A stretch of DNA of 64,000 bases from CAVVSD01 sp963757125 (lineage in GTDB: Bacteria; Actinomycetota; Thermoleophilia; Solirubrobacterales; Solirubrobacteraceae), in NCBI GenBank assembly GCA_963757125.1, contig CAVWQP010000009.1:558001-622000 (forward strand), in the 5' to 3' direction. The notes beneath the pieces were generated by a model. That model worked only from the letters and a program-made list of their open reading frames with translations. It was not told where the DNA came from and made no database searches. This document shows, piece after piece, positions 1 to 7,985 of this stretch (its first letter is position 1; each line of letters opens with the position of its first letter). The position numbers and the translations under genes are program-made.

Positions 1-1
1 G

Positions 2-181
2 GCCGCCACCGACGAAGCGGGCTATGGCCTCGGGCTGGCGATCTCCAGGAGGCTGATCGAGCGCCACGGCGGCGAGCTCGGGCTCGACGCCGGACCCGAC
101 GAGGGGAGCCGCTTCTGGTTCTCGCTCACGGCAGGATCGCCACCGCCCGCGTCCACCCCGCCGAGCCGCCTTCCACGTTGA
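2..181 (+). CDS. Sensor histidine kinase, C-terminal fragment
   Basis: This is the last 59 codons of a gene entering from the left edge. The reading frame shows a G2-type ATP-binding motif (GYGLGLAISRRLIERHGG) followed by GSRFWFSL, which is the end of an HATPase_c catalytic domain. The kinase would bind ATP and phosphorylate a partner response regulator at the membrane. Sensor domain, H box and partner are outside the window. Its 3' end overlaps the convergent cyclase gene by 56 bases, so the last ~18 codons may lie past the conserved domain. Kinase identity is secure from the motif; specificity cannot be seen. Confidence 0.8.
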   Translation, partial: AATDEAGYGLGLAISRRLIERHGGELGLDAGPDEGSRFWFSLTAGSPPPASTPPSRLPR

Positions 182-896
182 CCGGGAAGCAGGCGACCTC
201 GAAGCCGTCGTCGGGCAGCGACTCGAGGTTGTGCAGCTTCTCGATGTGGCTGTAGCCGATCTCGCGTCCCGCGCGGTGGCCCTCCCAGATGATCGACGCG
301 TCGTGCTCGCGCGCGTAGCGCTCGGCGGTGTGCACGAACGGCGCGTCCCAGCTCCACGCGTCCGTGCCGGTCACCCGGACGCCGCGCTCCAGCAGGTACA
401 GCGTCGCCTCGCGGCCCATGCCGCAGCCGGACCGGACGTAGTCGTCCTGCCCGTACTTCGCGCCGGCACTCGTGTTGACGACGACGATCTCCAGCGGCTG
501 CAGCTCGTGCCCGATGCGGGCGAGCTCGGCCTCCACGTCCGCCGCGGTCGCCACGTAGCCGTCGGCGAAGCCGCGGAAGTCGAGCTTCACGGCGGGCTGC
601 ATGCACCACTCGAGCGGGACCTCGTCGATCGTGATCGCGCGCCTGCCGCCGTCCATCGTGGACGCGTAGTGGTACGGCGCGTCGAGGTGCGTCCCGTTGT
701 GCGTCGTGATCCGGGCGAGCTCGACGGCCCAGCCCTCGCGGTCGGGAAGGTCGTCGAGCTCGGCGCCGGGGAAGAACGACAGGACCTCGCCCGCGGTGTC
801 GGCGTGGTTGCGGAACTCGATCTCCGGGGTCAGCCCCGGTGGGTCCGAGACGATCCCCGCCTTCAGCGGCACCGAGATGTCCACGATCCTGCGCAT
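126..896 (-). CDS. Cyclase family protein (kynurenine formamidase-like hydrolase)
   Basis: A 256-residue protein of the cyclase/formamidase superfamily. The metal-binding signature HNGTHLDAPYHY lies at residues 66-77, and the overall length is usual for the family. Members are cytoplasmic metal-dependent hydrolases acting on formyl-kynurenine, isatin or similar amide and ester substrates. The exact substrate cannot be told from sequence. It is a single gene, convergent with the kinase fragment on one side and in the same direction as the HxlR gene upstream of it (start 1469), with a 45-base gap. Start is the ATG giving MRRIVDISVPL, the typical family N terminus. Confidence 0.85.
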   Translation of the reverse strand: MRRIVDISVPLKAGIVSDPPGLTPEIEFRNHADTAGEVLSFFPGAELDDLPDREGWAVELARITTHNGTHLDAPYHYASTMDGGRRAITIDEVPLEWCMQPAVKLDFRGFADGYVATAADVEAELARIGHELQPLEIVVVNTSAGAKYGQDDYVRSGCGMGREATLYLLERGVRVTGTDAWSWDAPFVHTAERYAREHDASIIWEGHRAGREIGYSHIEKLHNLESLPDDGFEVACFPVNVEGGSAGWTRAVAILP

Positions 897-941
897 GAGC
901 CCCTCCTCAGTCGACCGAGCGAGGATCCATAGAGGATCGGC

Positions 942-1469
942 TCAGCCGGTGCGGGCGTCGGCCAGCAGCGGCCGGGGGCGCCCTAGGGCTGCGCCGAGCT
1001 CCTCGGGGAGCGACGGGTCCTCCCGGTAGCCCGGGCCGGGCCGGCTGCCGGCGTCCTCCGGAGTGAGGAGCACGTCGCAGTGCGGGCAGTGCGCGACCGC
1101 CTCGACGACGGTGCCGCACTCGCGGTGGAAGAACTCGCGCGGCGGTCCGTCGGGCGTGGCGTGCTTCGCGCCCCAGCCGCCGAGGGCGACGAGCGCGGGC
1201 CAGAGCTCGAGCGCCTTCTCGGTCAGGAGGTAGTCGTAGCGGGTGGGGCGCTCCTGGTAGGGCTCGCGTCGCAGGAGGCCGGCGTCGACGAGCTCGGCGA
1301 GCCTGCCGGTCAGCACGCTGCGCGACACCTCCAGCCGCTGCTGGAAGTCGTCGAAGCGCCGGATGCCGAGGAACGCGTCGCGCAGGATCAGCAGCGTCCA
1401 GCGCTCGCCCACGACCTCGAGGGTGCGGGCGATGGAGCAGGTCTGCTCGCTGTAGGTCCGGGGAAGCAT
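942..1469 (-). CDS. HxlR family winged-helix transcriptional regulator
   Basis: A 175-residue regulator. Residues 10-31 (TCSIARTLEVVGERWTLLI and following) are the conserved HxlR start, including Cys11, which in redox- or electrophile-sensing members is the sensing residue. The winged helix follows to about residue 105. The C-terminal part adds a zinc-ribbon-like Cys pair (RECG ... CPHC). The open frame extends far upstream, but the ATG at 1467-1469 begins at the family's normal N terminus. It is transcribed divergently from the MFS gene 24 bases away, so it probably controls that transporter operon and itself. The inducer is unknown. Confidence 0.88.
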   Translation of the reverse strand: MLPRTYSEQTCSIARTLEVVGERWTLLILRDAFLGIRRFDDFQQRLEVSRSVLTGRLAELVDAGLLRREPYQERPTRYDYLLTEKALELWPALVALGGWGAKHATPDGPPREFFHRECGTVVEAVAHCPHCDVLLTPEDAGSRPGPGYREDPSLPEELGAALGRPRPLLADARTG

Positions 1470-1511
1470 CACGACGGAGTGTAATCGAGTACGGTGATCG
1501 AACTCATGAGT
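1470..1511. promoter_or_regulatory. Divergent hxlR / MFS control region
   Basis: Only 24 bases separate the two start codons, so both promoters and the regulator site must overlap here or lie in the coding ends. The palindrome ACTCATGAGT (1502-1511) spans the first in-frame ATG of the transporter, and the half-site GAACTCA recurs about 20 bases further on. This is consistent with an HxlR operator. It is an inference from symmetry and position only. Confidence 0.3.
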
Positions 1512-2903
1512 GCGATCACAGAACTCACTTCGCCGCCGATCGCCGTCCCCTCGCGGCGGCGGCTGGCCTTCGTCGTCGTCGCCGTCGGCGTGTTCATGGC
1601 CCAGCTGGACCTCTTCATCGTGAACATCGCGTTCCCGTCGATCGCGCTCGACTTCCCCGGCAGCTCGAACGGCGCGCTGTCGTGGGTGCTGAACGCGTAC
1701 GCGATCGTGTTCGCCGCCTGTCTCGTCCCCGCCGGGCGGCTCGGGGACCTCCTGGGCCGGCGGAGGACGTTCGAGCTCGGCCTCGTGGTGTTCGCCATCG
1801 GCTCTGCCGGCTGCGCGGCCGCGCCCTCCGTCGGCGTGCTCGTCGCGGCGCGCGCGGTCCAGGCGGTCGGCGCCGCGCTCGTCATCCCGACGTCGCTCGG
1901 CCTCCTGCTGCACGGGCTGCCGGTCGAGGCCCGCGCAGGCACCGTGGGCGCCTGGGCGTCCGTGGGCGCGATCGCGGCCGCGAGCGGGCCGCCGCTCGGC
2001 GGCGTGCTCGTCGAGGTCGACTGGCGTCTCATCTTCCTCGTCAACCTGCCGCTGGCGGCGGGCGCGGTCGTCGCGTCGCGGCGCGTGCTGGAGGAGGTGC
2101 GTCACCCCGACGAGGGCGGTCTGCCGGACCTGCTGGGGATCGTCCTGCTCGTCGCCGGCATCGGCGGGCTCGTCCTGTGCATCGTGGAGGGCGCGTCCTG
2201 GGGCTGGGCCAGCCCGGCGTTCATCGGTGGCGTCCTGGTCGCCCTCGCACTGCTCGGCGCGTTCCTCGCGCGGTGCGCCTCGCATCCCAACCCGGTCGTC
2301 GAGCTGCCGCTGCTGCGGGTCCGGCCGTTCGCCCTGGCCAACGGGTCGATGCTGCTGTTCTACTCGGGCTTCGGCGCGATGCTGCTCAACAGCGTGCTGC
2401 TGCTCACCGGGCCGTGGGGGGAGAGCATCGTGATGGCCGGGCTCATGATCTCGGTGGGTCCGTTGACCGTCGCCCTCGTGTCCGTCCAGGTGCGCAGGCT
2501 CGTCCCCCGCTTCGGCGCCCGCCTCGTCGCGACGATCGGATGCCTGCTGCTCGCCGCCGGCGGCGCGTGGTGGGCGGTGTGGATCGACGGCTCGCCCGCG
2601 TACGTGACGGCCTTCCTGCCGGGGATGATCGTCGGCGCGATCGGCGTCGGCCTCACCCAGGCGTCGCTCTTCGGCCTCACCGCGCGCGTGGTCCCCGGCA
2701 ACCGGTTCGCGACCGGCTTCGGGGTCCTGAACATGTCCCGGCAGATCGGCCTCGCGCTCGGCGTCGCCATCCTCGTGGCGCTCCTCGGCGTGGCGCCCGC
2801 CATCGGCGACTTCCGCGACGGCTACTGGCAGATGGTCGTCGCCGGCGTGCTCGCCGCCGCGGTGGCGGTCGGGTTGCCGGCCCGTGGTTCACTCGGAGGG
2901 TGA
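1494..2903 (+). CDS. MFS transporter, DHA2 (EmrB/QacA) type drug efflux
   Basis: A 469-residue multi-pass membrane protein. It has the DHA2 signature LDLFIVNIAFPSI at residues 38-50, the membrane motif A GRLGDLLGRRR at 81-91, and hydrophobic segments throughout, in the 14-helix length class. Such proteins export drugs or other small hydrophobic molecules using the proton gradient. The start is either GTG 1494 or ATG 1506; I keep GTG because the frame is open from there. The stop overlaps the next gene by four bases (GTGA), and divergent HxlR suggests substrate-inducible expression. Substrate is unknown. Confidence 0.88.
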   Translation: MIELMSAITELTSPPIAVPSRRRLAFVVVAVGVFMAQLDLFIVNIAFPSIALDFPGSSNGALSWVLNAYAIVFAACLVPAGRLGDLLGRRRTFELGLVVFAIGSAGCAAAPSVGVLVAARAVQAVGAALVIPTSLGLLLHGLPVEARAGTVGAWASVGAIAAASGPPLGGVLVEVDWRLIFLVNLPLAAGAVVASRRVLEEVRHPDEGGLPDLLGIVLLVAGIGGLVLCIVEGASWGWASPAFIGGVLVALALLGAFLARCASHPNPVVELPLLRVRPFALANGSMLLFYSGFGAMLLNSVLLLTGPWGESIVMAGLMISVGPLTVALVSVQVRRLVPRFGARLVATIGCLLLAAGGAWWAVWIDGSPAYVTAFLPGMIVGAIGVGLTQASLFGLTARVVPGNRFATGFGVLNMSRQIGLALGVAILVALLGVAPAIGDFRDGYWQMVVAGVLAAAVAVGLPARGSLGG

Positions 2904-3433
2904 GGCTGCCGGAGCGCATCGAGGGTGACGGTCTCGTGCTCCGCCGCTGGCGGGTGGAGGACGCGGAGCTCCTGCACGAGGCCGTCGTGGACAGCGTCGA
3001 GCACCTGCGCCCGTGGATGCCGTGGATCGCCGACGAGCCGATGTCCGTCGGGCAGCGTCGTGACCTCATCCAGGGATGGGAGCGCGACTGGGAGGGCGGC
3101 GGCGACGTCGTGCTCGCGATCGTGCGCGACGGCGTGGTGGCGGGCGGCAGCGGGCTGCACCGGCGTCGCGGGCCGGACGCGCTGGAGATCGGCTACTGGC
3201 TGCGACCGGGCTTCGTCGGCCGGGGCATCGTGACCACGGCGGCGCGCCTCCTGACGACCGCCGCCTTCGCGGTCGACGGGATCGAGCGCGTCGAGATCTG
3301 GCACGAGCCGGCGAACACCGCGAGCGGCGCCGTCCCCGCCCGGCTGGGCTTCAGCGCGGTGGGCGACATCGACGGCGACCGCGTCTGGCGGACGACCCGC
3401 GACGAATGGGCCCTCGTATCGTCGGATGCGTGA
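2900..3433 (+). CDS. GNAT family N-acetyltransferase (RimJ/RimL-like)
   Basis: A 177-residue acetyltransferase. The N terminus (RIEGDGLVLRRW) matches RimJ/RimL-type GNATs, and the acetyl-CoA pyrophosphate-binding loop is RPGFVGRGI at 102-110. The usual late helix-strand element appears as PARLGFSAVG. It would transfer acetyl from acetyl-CoA to an amine, either a protein N terminus or a small molecule such as a drug. The GTG start overlaps the MFS stop, so it is translationally coupled to the exporter, and it overlaps the following LLM gene the same way. That context fits modification and export of a toxic compound, but the substrate is not visible. Confidence 0.85.
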   Translation: MRLPERIEGDGLVLRRWRVEDAELLHEAVVDSVEHLRPWMPWIADEPMSVGQRRDLIQGWERDWEGGGDVVLAIVRDGVVAGGSGLHRRRGPDALEIGYWLRPGFVGRGIVTTAARLLTTAAFAVDGIERVEIWHEPANTASGAVPARLGFSAVGDIDGDRVWRTTRDEWALVSSDA

Positions 3434-4461
3434 AGCGCATCGGATTTCTCTCGTTCGGGCACTGGCAGAACGCCCCGGGCTCCCAGACGCTCACCGCGCG
3501 TGACGCGCTGACGCAGACCATCGAGCTCGCGGTCGCGGCGGAGGAGCTCGGGATCGACGGCGCGTACGTGCGCGTCCACCACTTCGCGCGCCAGCTGGCG
3601 TCGCCGTTCCCGCTGCTCTCGGCGATCGCGGCGCGGACGAGCCGCATCGAGATGGGCACCGCGGTCATCGACATGCGCTACGAGAACCCGCTCTACATGG
3701 CCGAGGAGGCCGCCGCGACGGACCTCATCAGCGACGGGCGGCTGCAGCTCGGCGTCAGCCGCGGCTCGCCCGAGCCGGCGCTGCGCGGCTCGGAGTCGTT
3801 CGGTTACGTCCCGCCCGAGGATGCGACCGACGCGGACTTCGCGCGGGCGCGCACGGCGCTGTTCCGCCGGGCGATCAGCGGCGCGGGGGTTGCCAGGGCC
3901 GACACCGGGCGAGAGGATTCGACGGCGATGCTGGCGATCCAGCCGCAGTCGCCGGGCCTGGCGGACCGGATCTGGTGGGGCGCGGGCACCCGCGCGACCG
4001 CGGTGTGGGCGGCGCAGCAGGGCATGAACCTCCAGAGCTCGACACTGATCTCCGAGGACACCGGGGTGGCGTTCGGCGACCTCCAGGCCGAGCAGATCGC
4101 GCTGTACCGCTCCGCGTGGCTGGAGGCCGGGTGGGCGCGCACGCCGCGCATCTCCGTCAGCCGCAGCGTCATGCCGATCACGACCGACCTCGATCGCATG
4201 TACTTCGGCGGCCGCGCGGGCGCCGACGCGTCGGACCAGATCGGCTACATCGACGGCGGCATCGCGCGCTTCGGCCGCAGCTACATCGGCGAGCCGGACG
4301 TCATCGCGGAGGAGCTGCGCAAGGACGCGGGGGTCCGCGAGGCCGACACGCTCCTGCTCACCGTCCCGAACCAGCTGGGCGTCGAGTACAACGCGCATCT
4401 GCTCGAGACGATCGCCGAGCACATCGCTCCCGCGATCGGCTGGCAGCGCGCGACGGTCTGA
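3430..4461 (+). CDS. LLM class flavin-dependent oxidoreductase
   Basis: A 343-residue luciferase-like monooxygenase family protein with an (alpha/beta)8 TIM-barrel fold that uses reduced FMN or F420. The family motif SDGRLQLGVSRGS is at residues 101-113, and the N terminus (KRIGFLSFGHW) is the first barrel strand. The GTG start overlaps the GNAT stop by four bases, so it is the third gene of the HxlR-linked operon. The reaction may be oxidation or reduction of a small aromatic or xenobiotic, by family analogy. Cofactor and substrate cannot be fixed. Confidence 0.87.
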   Translation: MKRIGFLSFGHWQNAPGSQTLTARDALTQTIELAVAAEELGIDGAYVRVHHFARQLASPFPLLSAIAARTSRIEMGTAVIDMRYENPLYMAEEAAATDLISDGRLQLGVSRGSPEPALRGSESFGYVPPEDATDADFARARTALFRRAISGAGVARADTGREDSTAMLAIQPQSPGLADRIWWGAGTRATAVWAAQQGMNLQSSTLISEDTGVAFGDLQAEQIALYRSAWLEAGWARTPRISVSRSVMPITTDLDRMYFGGRAGADASDQIGYIDGGIARFGRSYIGEPDVIAEELRKDAGVREADTLLLTVPNQLGVEYNAHLLETIAEHIAPAIGWQRATV

Positions 4462-4465
4462 CCCC

Positions 4466-4615
4466 GTGGCGCGCAACCGCGTCATCGAGCATGGCGTCCC
4501 CAACGGCCCGCCGATGGTGCTCGCCCACGGCTTCGGGTGCGACCACAACGTGTGGCGGTACGTGTGGCCGGCGTTCGCCGACCGCTACCGGATCGTGCTG
4601 TCTCGGACCGGCTAG
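4466..4615 (+). pseudogene. Alpha/beta hydrolase remnant (RsbQ-like), truncated
   Basis: A 49-codon open frame starting at a GTG five bases after the LLM gene. It reads MVLAHGFGCDHNVWRYVWPAF, very close to the N terminus of RsbQ-type alpha/beta hydrolases, then breaks at a stop (4613-4615). Just past the break another frame shows SDRLAAPD, which resembles the downstream SDLSAYD element of the same family. About nine codons and the frame therefore seem to have been lost, and the nucleophile elbow, lid and catalytic His are absent because dinB begins at once. It cannot encode an active hydrolase. Confidence 0.6.
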
Positions 4616-4635
4616 CCGCTCCGGATTCCGCCGCC

Positions 4636-4663
4636 GATCATGCGAACATGTGTTCGCATGATC
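4636..4663. promoter_or_regulatory. LexA (SOS) box inside a 28-bp palindrome at the dinB start
   Basis: Bases 4643-4656 read CGAACATGTGTTCG, which fits the Gram-positive/actinobacterial SOS-box consensus CGAAC-N4-GTTCG. The symmetry extends to 13-base arms around a 2-base centre (4636-4648 and 4651-4663). The site overlaps the likely dinB initiation codon at 4658, so bound LexA would block initiation of transcription of dinB. No lexA gene is in the window. Confidence 0.85.
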
Positions 4664-5731
4664 CTCCACGCCGACGTCGACGCGTTCTTCGCCTCGGTCG
4701 CCCAGCGCGACAACCCGTCGCTGCGCGGATTGCCGGTCGTCGTCGGCGGCTGGGTGGTCATGGCGGCGAGCTACGAGGCGCGCGCGTTCGGCATCCGCGG
4801 CGGGATGCCGACGGCCCGGGCGCGGCGGCTCTGCCCGCGCCTGCTCGTCGCCGACCACTCGTGGGAGGCCTACAGCGAGGCGAGCCGCGCGGTGTTCGCG
4901 ATCTTCGACCGTCACGTCGACGTCGTGCAGCCCGGCTCGCTGGAGGAGGCGTTCCTGCACGTGCCCGGCACGCCCGCAGACGCTGCCGAGATGGGCGCGC
5001 TGCTGCGGCGCGAGGTGCGCGCCGAGGTCGGGCTGCCGCTGAGCGTCGGCATCGCGGGGACGAAGGTGCTGGCGAAGATCGCGAGCCGCTCGGCGAAGCC
5101 CGACGGCCTGTACCTCGTGCCGCCGGGCGGCGAGCTCGAGTTCCTGCACCCGCTGCCGGTCGAGCGGATCTGGGGCGTCGGGCCCGCGACGGCGGGCAAG
5201 CTGCACGCGCACGGGATCCGGACCGTTGAGGAGGCCGCGGCGCTGAGCGAGCCGGAGCTCATGGTGATGCTCGGGAAGGCCGCGGGTCGCTACGTCCACG
5301 CGATCGCGCACAACCGCGAGCCGCGGCCCGTCCAGCGCCGCCGCGGGCGGCGGTCGTTCGGGGCGCAGCGGTCGCTCGGGCGCCGCCCGCGCACCCGCGC
5401 GGATCTCGACGCCGCGATCGACGACCTGGCGGGTCGATTGTGCCGCCGCATGCAGGCCAAGGCGCGGGCGGGGCGGACCGTGGTGCTTCGGCTGCGGTTC
5501 GGGGACTACACGAAGGCGGCGAGGTCGCGCACGCTGCGGTGGGCGACCGACGACGCGCGGGCCATCGCGGGGGCCGCGCGCGAGCTGCTCGACGCGGCGA
5601 CGCCCATCATCGAGCGCCGCGGGATCACGCTCATCGGCCTCGCGGTGACGAACCTCGACCACGCGATCGGGCCCGAGCAGCTCCCGCTCTTCGCCGACGA
5701 ACCGCTGGCGGCCGAGGCGGGGCTGACCTAG
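4658..5731 (+). CDS. dinB: Y-family DNA polymerase IV
   Basis: A 357-residue translesion polymerase. The palm starts at once (MILHADVDAFFASV, metal ligand Asp6), ASYEARAFGIRGGMP is at 37-51, and there is an HhH region around WGVGPATAGKL and a little-finger domain to the C terminus. The second catalytic motif reads SLEEAFL (94-100), where most DinB proteins have SLDEAFL, so one metal-binding Asp is Glu. An ATG at 4640 is in frame, but it would place the SOS box inside the gene. Start 4658 gives the usual N terminus and implies a leaderless mRNA. Expression is probably SOS-induced. Confidence 0.9.
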   Translation: MILHADVDAFFASVAQRDNPSLRGLPVVVGGWVVMAASYEARAFGIRGGMPTARARRLCPRLLVADHSWEAYSEASRAVFAIFDRHVDVVQPGSLEEAFLHVPGTPADAAEMGALLRREVRAEVGLPLSVGIAGTKVLAKIASRSAKPDGLYLVPPGGELEFLHPLPVERIWGVGPATAGKLHAHGIRTVEEAAALSEPELMVMLGKAAGRYVHAIAHNREPRPVQRRRGRRSFGAQRSLGRRPRTRADLDAAIDDLAGRLCRRMQAKARAGRTVVLRLRFGDYTKAARSRTLRWATDDARAIAGAARELLDAATPIIERRGITLIGLAVTNLDHAIGPEQLPLFADEPLAAEAGLT

Positions 5732-5763
5732 GCTCGTGGCCTGCCGATGCCGAGGAGGCACGC

Positions 5764-6546
5764 GTGAGCAAGAAGCTGCCGTCGAAGGTGTTCGAGCAGG
5801 AGCTGCGCCGACTCCAGGTCGAGCTCGTGCTGCTGCAGGAGTACATCAAGGCGAAGGGCCTCAAGGTCGTCGTGGTCTTCGAGGGCCGCGACGCCGCGGG
5901 CAAGGGCGGTGTCATCAAGCGGATCGCCGAGCGGACGAGTCCCCGGCACGTGCGCGTCGTCGCCCTGGCCACGCCGACCGAGCGCGAGAAGACGCAGTGG
6001 TACTTCCAGCGCTACGCGGCGCACCTCCCGGCCGCCGGCGAGATGGTCCTGTTCGATCGCTCCTGGTACAACCGCGCCGGCGTCGAGAAGGTCATGGGCT
6101 TCTGCACGGACGACGAGTACGCCGAGTTCATGCGCGCCTGCCCCGAGTTCGAGCGGATGCTCGTGCGCTCCGGCATCAAGCTCATCAAGTACTGGTTCAG
6201 CGTCTCCGACGACGAGCAGGAGAAGCGCTTCCAGGCCCGCATCCACGACCCGATGCGCCACTGGAAGCTCAGCCCGATGGACCTCAAGTCGCGCGAGAAG
6301 TGGGTCGAGTACTCGCGCGCCAAGGATGAGATGTTCAACCACACGGACATCAAGCAGGCACCGTGGTACGTCGTGCCGGCGGACGACAAGCGCCGGGCGA
6401 GGCTGAACTGCATCTCGCACCTGCTGTCGCAGATCGACTACGAGGACGTCTCGCCGCCGCCGCTCGAGCTGCCGCCCCGCCAGCCGGACACGAGCTACGT
6501 CCGTCCGCCCATGGCGGACCAGACGTTCGTGCCTGCCGTGTTCTGA
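5764..6546 (+). CDS. ppk2: Polyphosphate kinase 2
   Basis: A 260-residue cytoplasmic kinase of the PPK2 family, which transfers phosphate between polyphosphate and nucleoside di- or monophosphates. The Walker A loop GRDAAGKGG is at 41-49, Walker B DRSWYNR at 98-104, and the family block YWFSVSDDEQEKRFQAR follows. The length fits single-domain short PPK2. The GTG start is preceded by GAGGAGG at 5752-5758. The last ~40 residues, rich in Pro, form a tail beyond the conserved core. It stands 32 bases after dinB and may be a separate unit. Confidence 0.92.
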   Translation: MSKKLPSKVFEQELRRLQVELVLLQEYIKAKGLKVVVVFEGRDAAGKGGVIKRIAERTSPRHVRVVALATPTEREKTQWYFQRYAAHLPAAGEMVLFDRSWYNRAGVEKVMGFCTDDEYAEFMRACPEFERMLVRSGIKLIKYWFSVSDDEQEKRFQARIHDPMRHWKLSPMDLKSREKWVEYSRAKDEMFNHTDIKQAPWYVVPADDKRRARLNCISHLLSQIDYEDVSPPPLELPPRQPDTSYVRPPMADQTFVPAVF

Positions 6547-6566
6547 CCGTGGCAGGATGCGCCGCC

Positions 6567-7985
6567 ATGAGCCTTGCCGAGCAGACCCGGTGGATGGACG
6601 CGGTTGCGCAGGCGGAGCTGGTCCGGAGCCGTGAGGTCACGGCACGGGACCTGCTCGACGCCGCCGCCGAGCGCATCGAGGCGAGCGCGCCGCTCAACGC
6701 GGTGACGCTCGTCCTCGTCGAGCGCGCCCAGGCGCAGATCGCGGCCGGGCTGCCCGACGGGCCGCTGTCCGGCGTCCCGTTCCTGCTCAAGGACCTGGGC
6801 GGCACGCTCGCGGGCGTGCCCGAGACGATGGGGTCGCGCGCGTTCAGGGACTGGGTGCCGCAGGAGTCCTCCTGGCTCGTGCAGCGCTATCTCGACGCGG
6901 GACTGGTCATCGCCGGCAAGACGAACACGCCGGAGTTCGGCAACTACTGCGCGACGGAGTCCGAGCTGCTCGGCCTCGCGGTCAACCCGTGGGACGCCGA
7001 GCGCTCCCCGGGCGGATCGAGCGGCGGCTCGGCGGTCGCCGTGTCGAGCGGCGTCGTCCCGGCGGCGTCCGGCGGGGACGCGACGGGCTCGATCCGGATG
7101 CCGTCGGCCTGCTGCGGCCTCGTGGGCCTCAAGCCGTCGCGGGCTCGCGTGCCCGTCGCGCCCGACGGCCACTGGCTCGACGGGCTCGCGTGCCTGCACG
7201 GGCTGACGCGCACCGTCCGCGACACCGCCGCGCTGCTCGACGCGAGCGCGGGCCCCGCGGTCGGCGATCCCTACGGAGCCCTGACGCCGCCGTCGGGCTT
7301 CGCCGCGGCCGCAGCCGCCGACCCGGGGCGGTTGCGGATCATGCTCGCGCTGGACCCGCCGTTCGACGGCGAGCTCGACCCCGGCGTGCGCGCGGTGACC
7401 GAAGAGACCGCGCGGGCCCTGGAGGGCCTCGGCCACGCGGTCGAGGTCGGGACGCCGGGCTTCGGCGACCGGGAGGCGGCACGCCACGCGGTCGCCGTCA
7501 TCCACGCGGTCGACAACCTCGGCACCTACGAGTTCGCGGCGCAGGTGCTCGGCCGCCCGCCGCACGAGGACGAGCTGGAGGCGGTGACCTGGGAGATGGT
7601 CCGCGCCGGCGAGAAGGTGACCGGGCTCGAGCACGTCGAGGCGGTCAACGCCATGCACGCCGCGGGCCGGCGCTTCGCACAGGACTGCGCGGGCTTCGAC
7701 GTCCTGCTCTGCCCGTCGCTGAACACGACCGCCCCGCCGATCGGCACGCTGACGAAGGCGACGGGCAGCGTCGACGACTTCTTCGACCGCGAGTTCGCCG
7801 TCACGGGCTTCACGACCGCCGCGAACATCACGGGCTGGGCGGCCATCCAGCTGCCGGTCGGCGAGTCCGGCGGGATGCCCGCCGGCGTGCAGCTCATGGC
7901 GCCGGGCGAGGCGGTCCTGCTGTCGCTCGCGTCCCAGCTCGAGCAGGCGATGCCCTGGGCGGACCGTCATCCGCAGGGGTCCTGA
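6567..7985 (+). CDS. Amidase (amidase-signature family)
   Basis: A 472-residue amidase-signature hydrolase. The Ser-cisSer-Lys triad is visible: Lys75 (PFLLKD), Ser151 (SPGGSSGGSA) and Ser175 (GGDATGSIR), with the family's usual spacing of about 76 and 24. It hydrolyses a carboxylic amide to acid and ammonia. The substrate is open, since the family covers GatA, aryl amides and nitrile-derived amides. No gatB or gatC is adjacent, so it is not the tRNA amidotransferase subunit by context. Its stop overlaps the presumed start of the transglutaminase-like gene. Confidence 0.9.
   Translation: MSLAEQTRWMDAVAQAELVRSREVTARDLLDAAAERIEASAPLNAVTLVLVERAQAQIAAGLPDGPLSGVPFLLKDLGGTLAGVPETMGSRAFRDWVPQESSWLVQRYLDAGLVIAGKTNTPEFGNYCATESELLGLAVNPWDAERSPGGSSGGSAVAVSSGVVPAASGGDATGSIRMPSACCGLVGLKPSRARVPVAPDGHWLDGLACLHGLTRTVRDTAALLDASAGPAVGDPYGALTPPSGFAAAAAADPGRLRIMLALDPPFDGELDPGVRAVTEETARALEGLGHAVEVGTPGFGDREAARHAVAVIHAVDNLGTYEFAAQVLGRPPHEDELEAVTWEMVRAGEKVTGLEHVEAVNAMHAAGRRFAQDCAGFDVLLCPSLNTTAPPIGTLTKATGSVDDFFDREFAVTGFTTAANITGWAAIQLPVGESGGMPAGVQLMAPGEAVLLSLASQLEQAMPWADRHPQGS

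Noticed and set aside
942..2285. 447-residue minus-strand gene
   Set aside because: Only the last 175 codons (HxlR) are real; the upstream part is antisense to the MFS transporter and has shadow composition.
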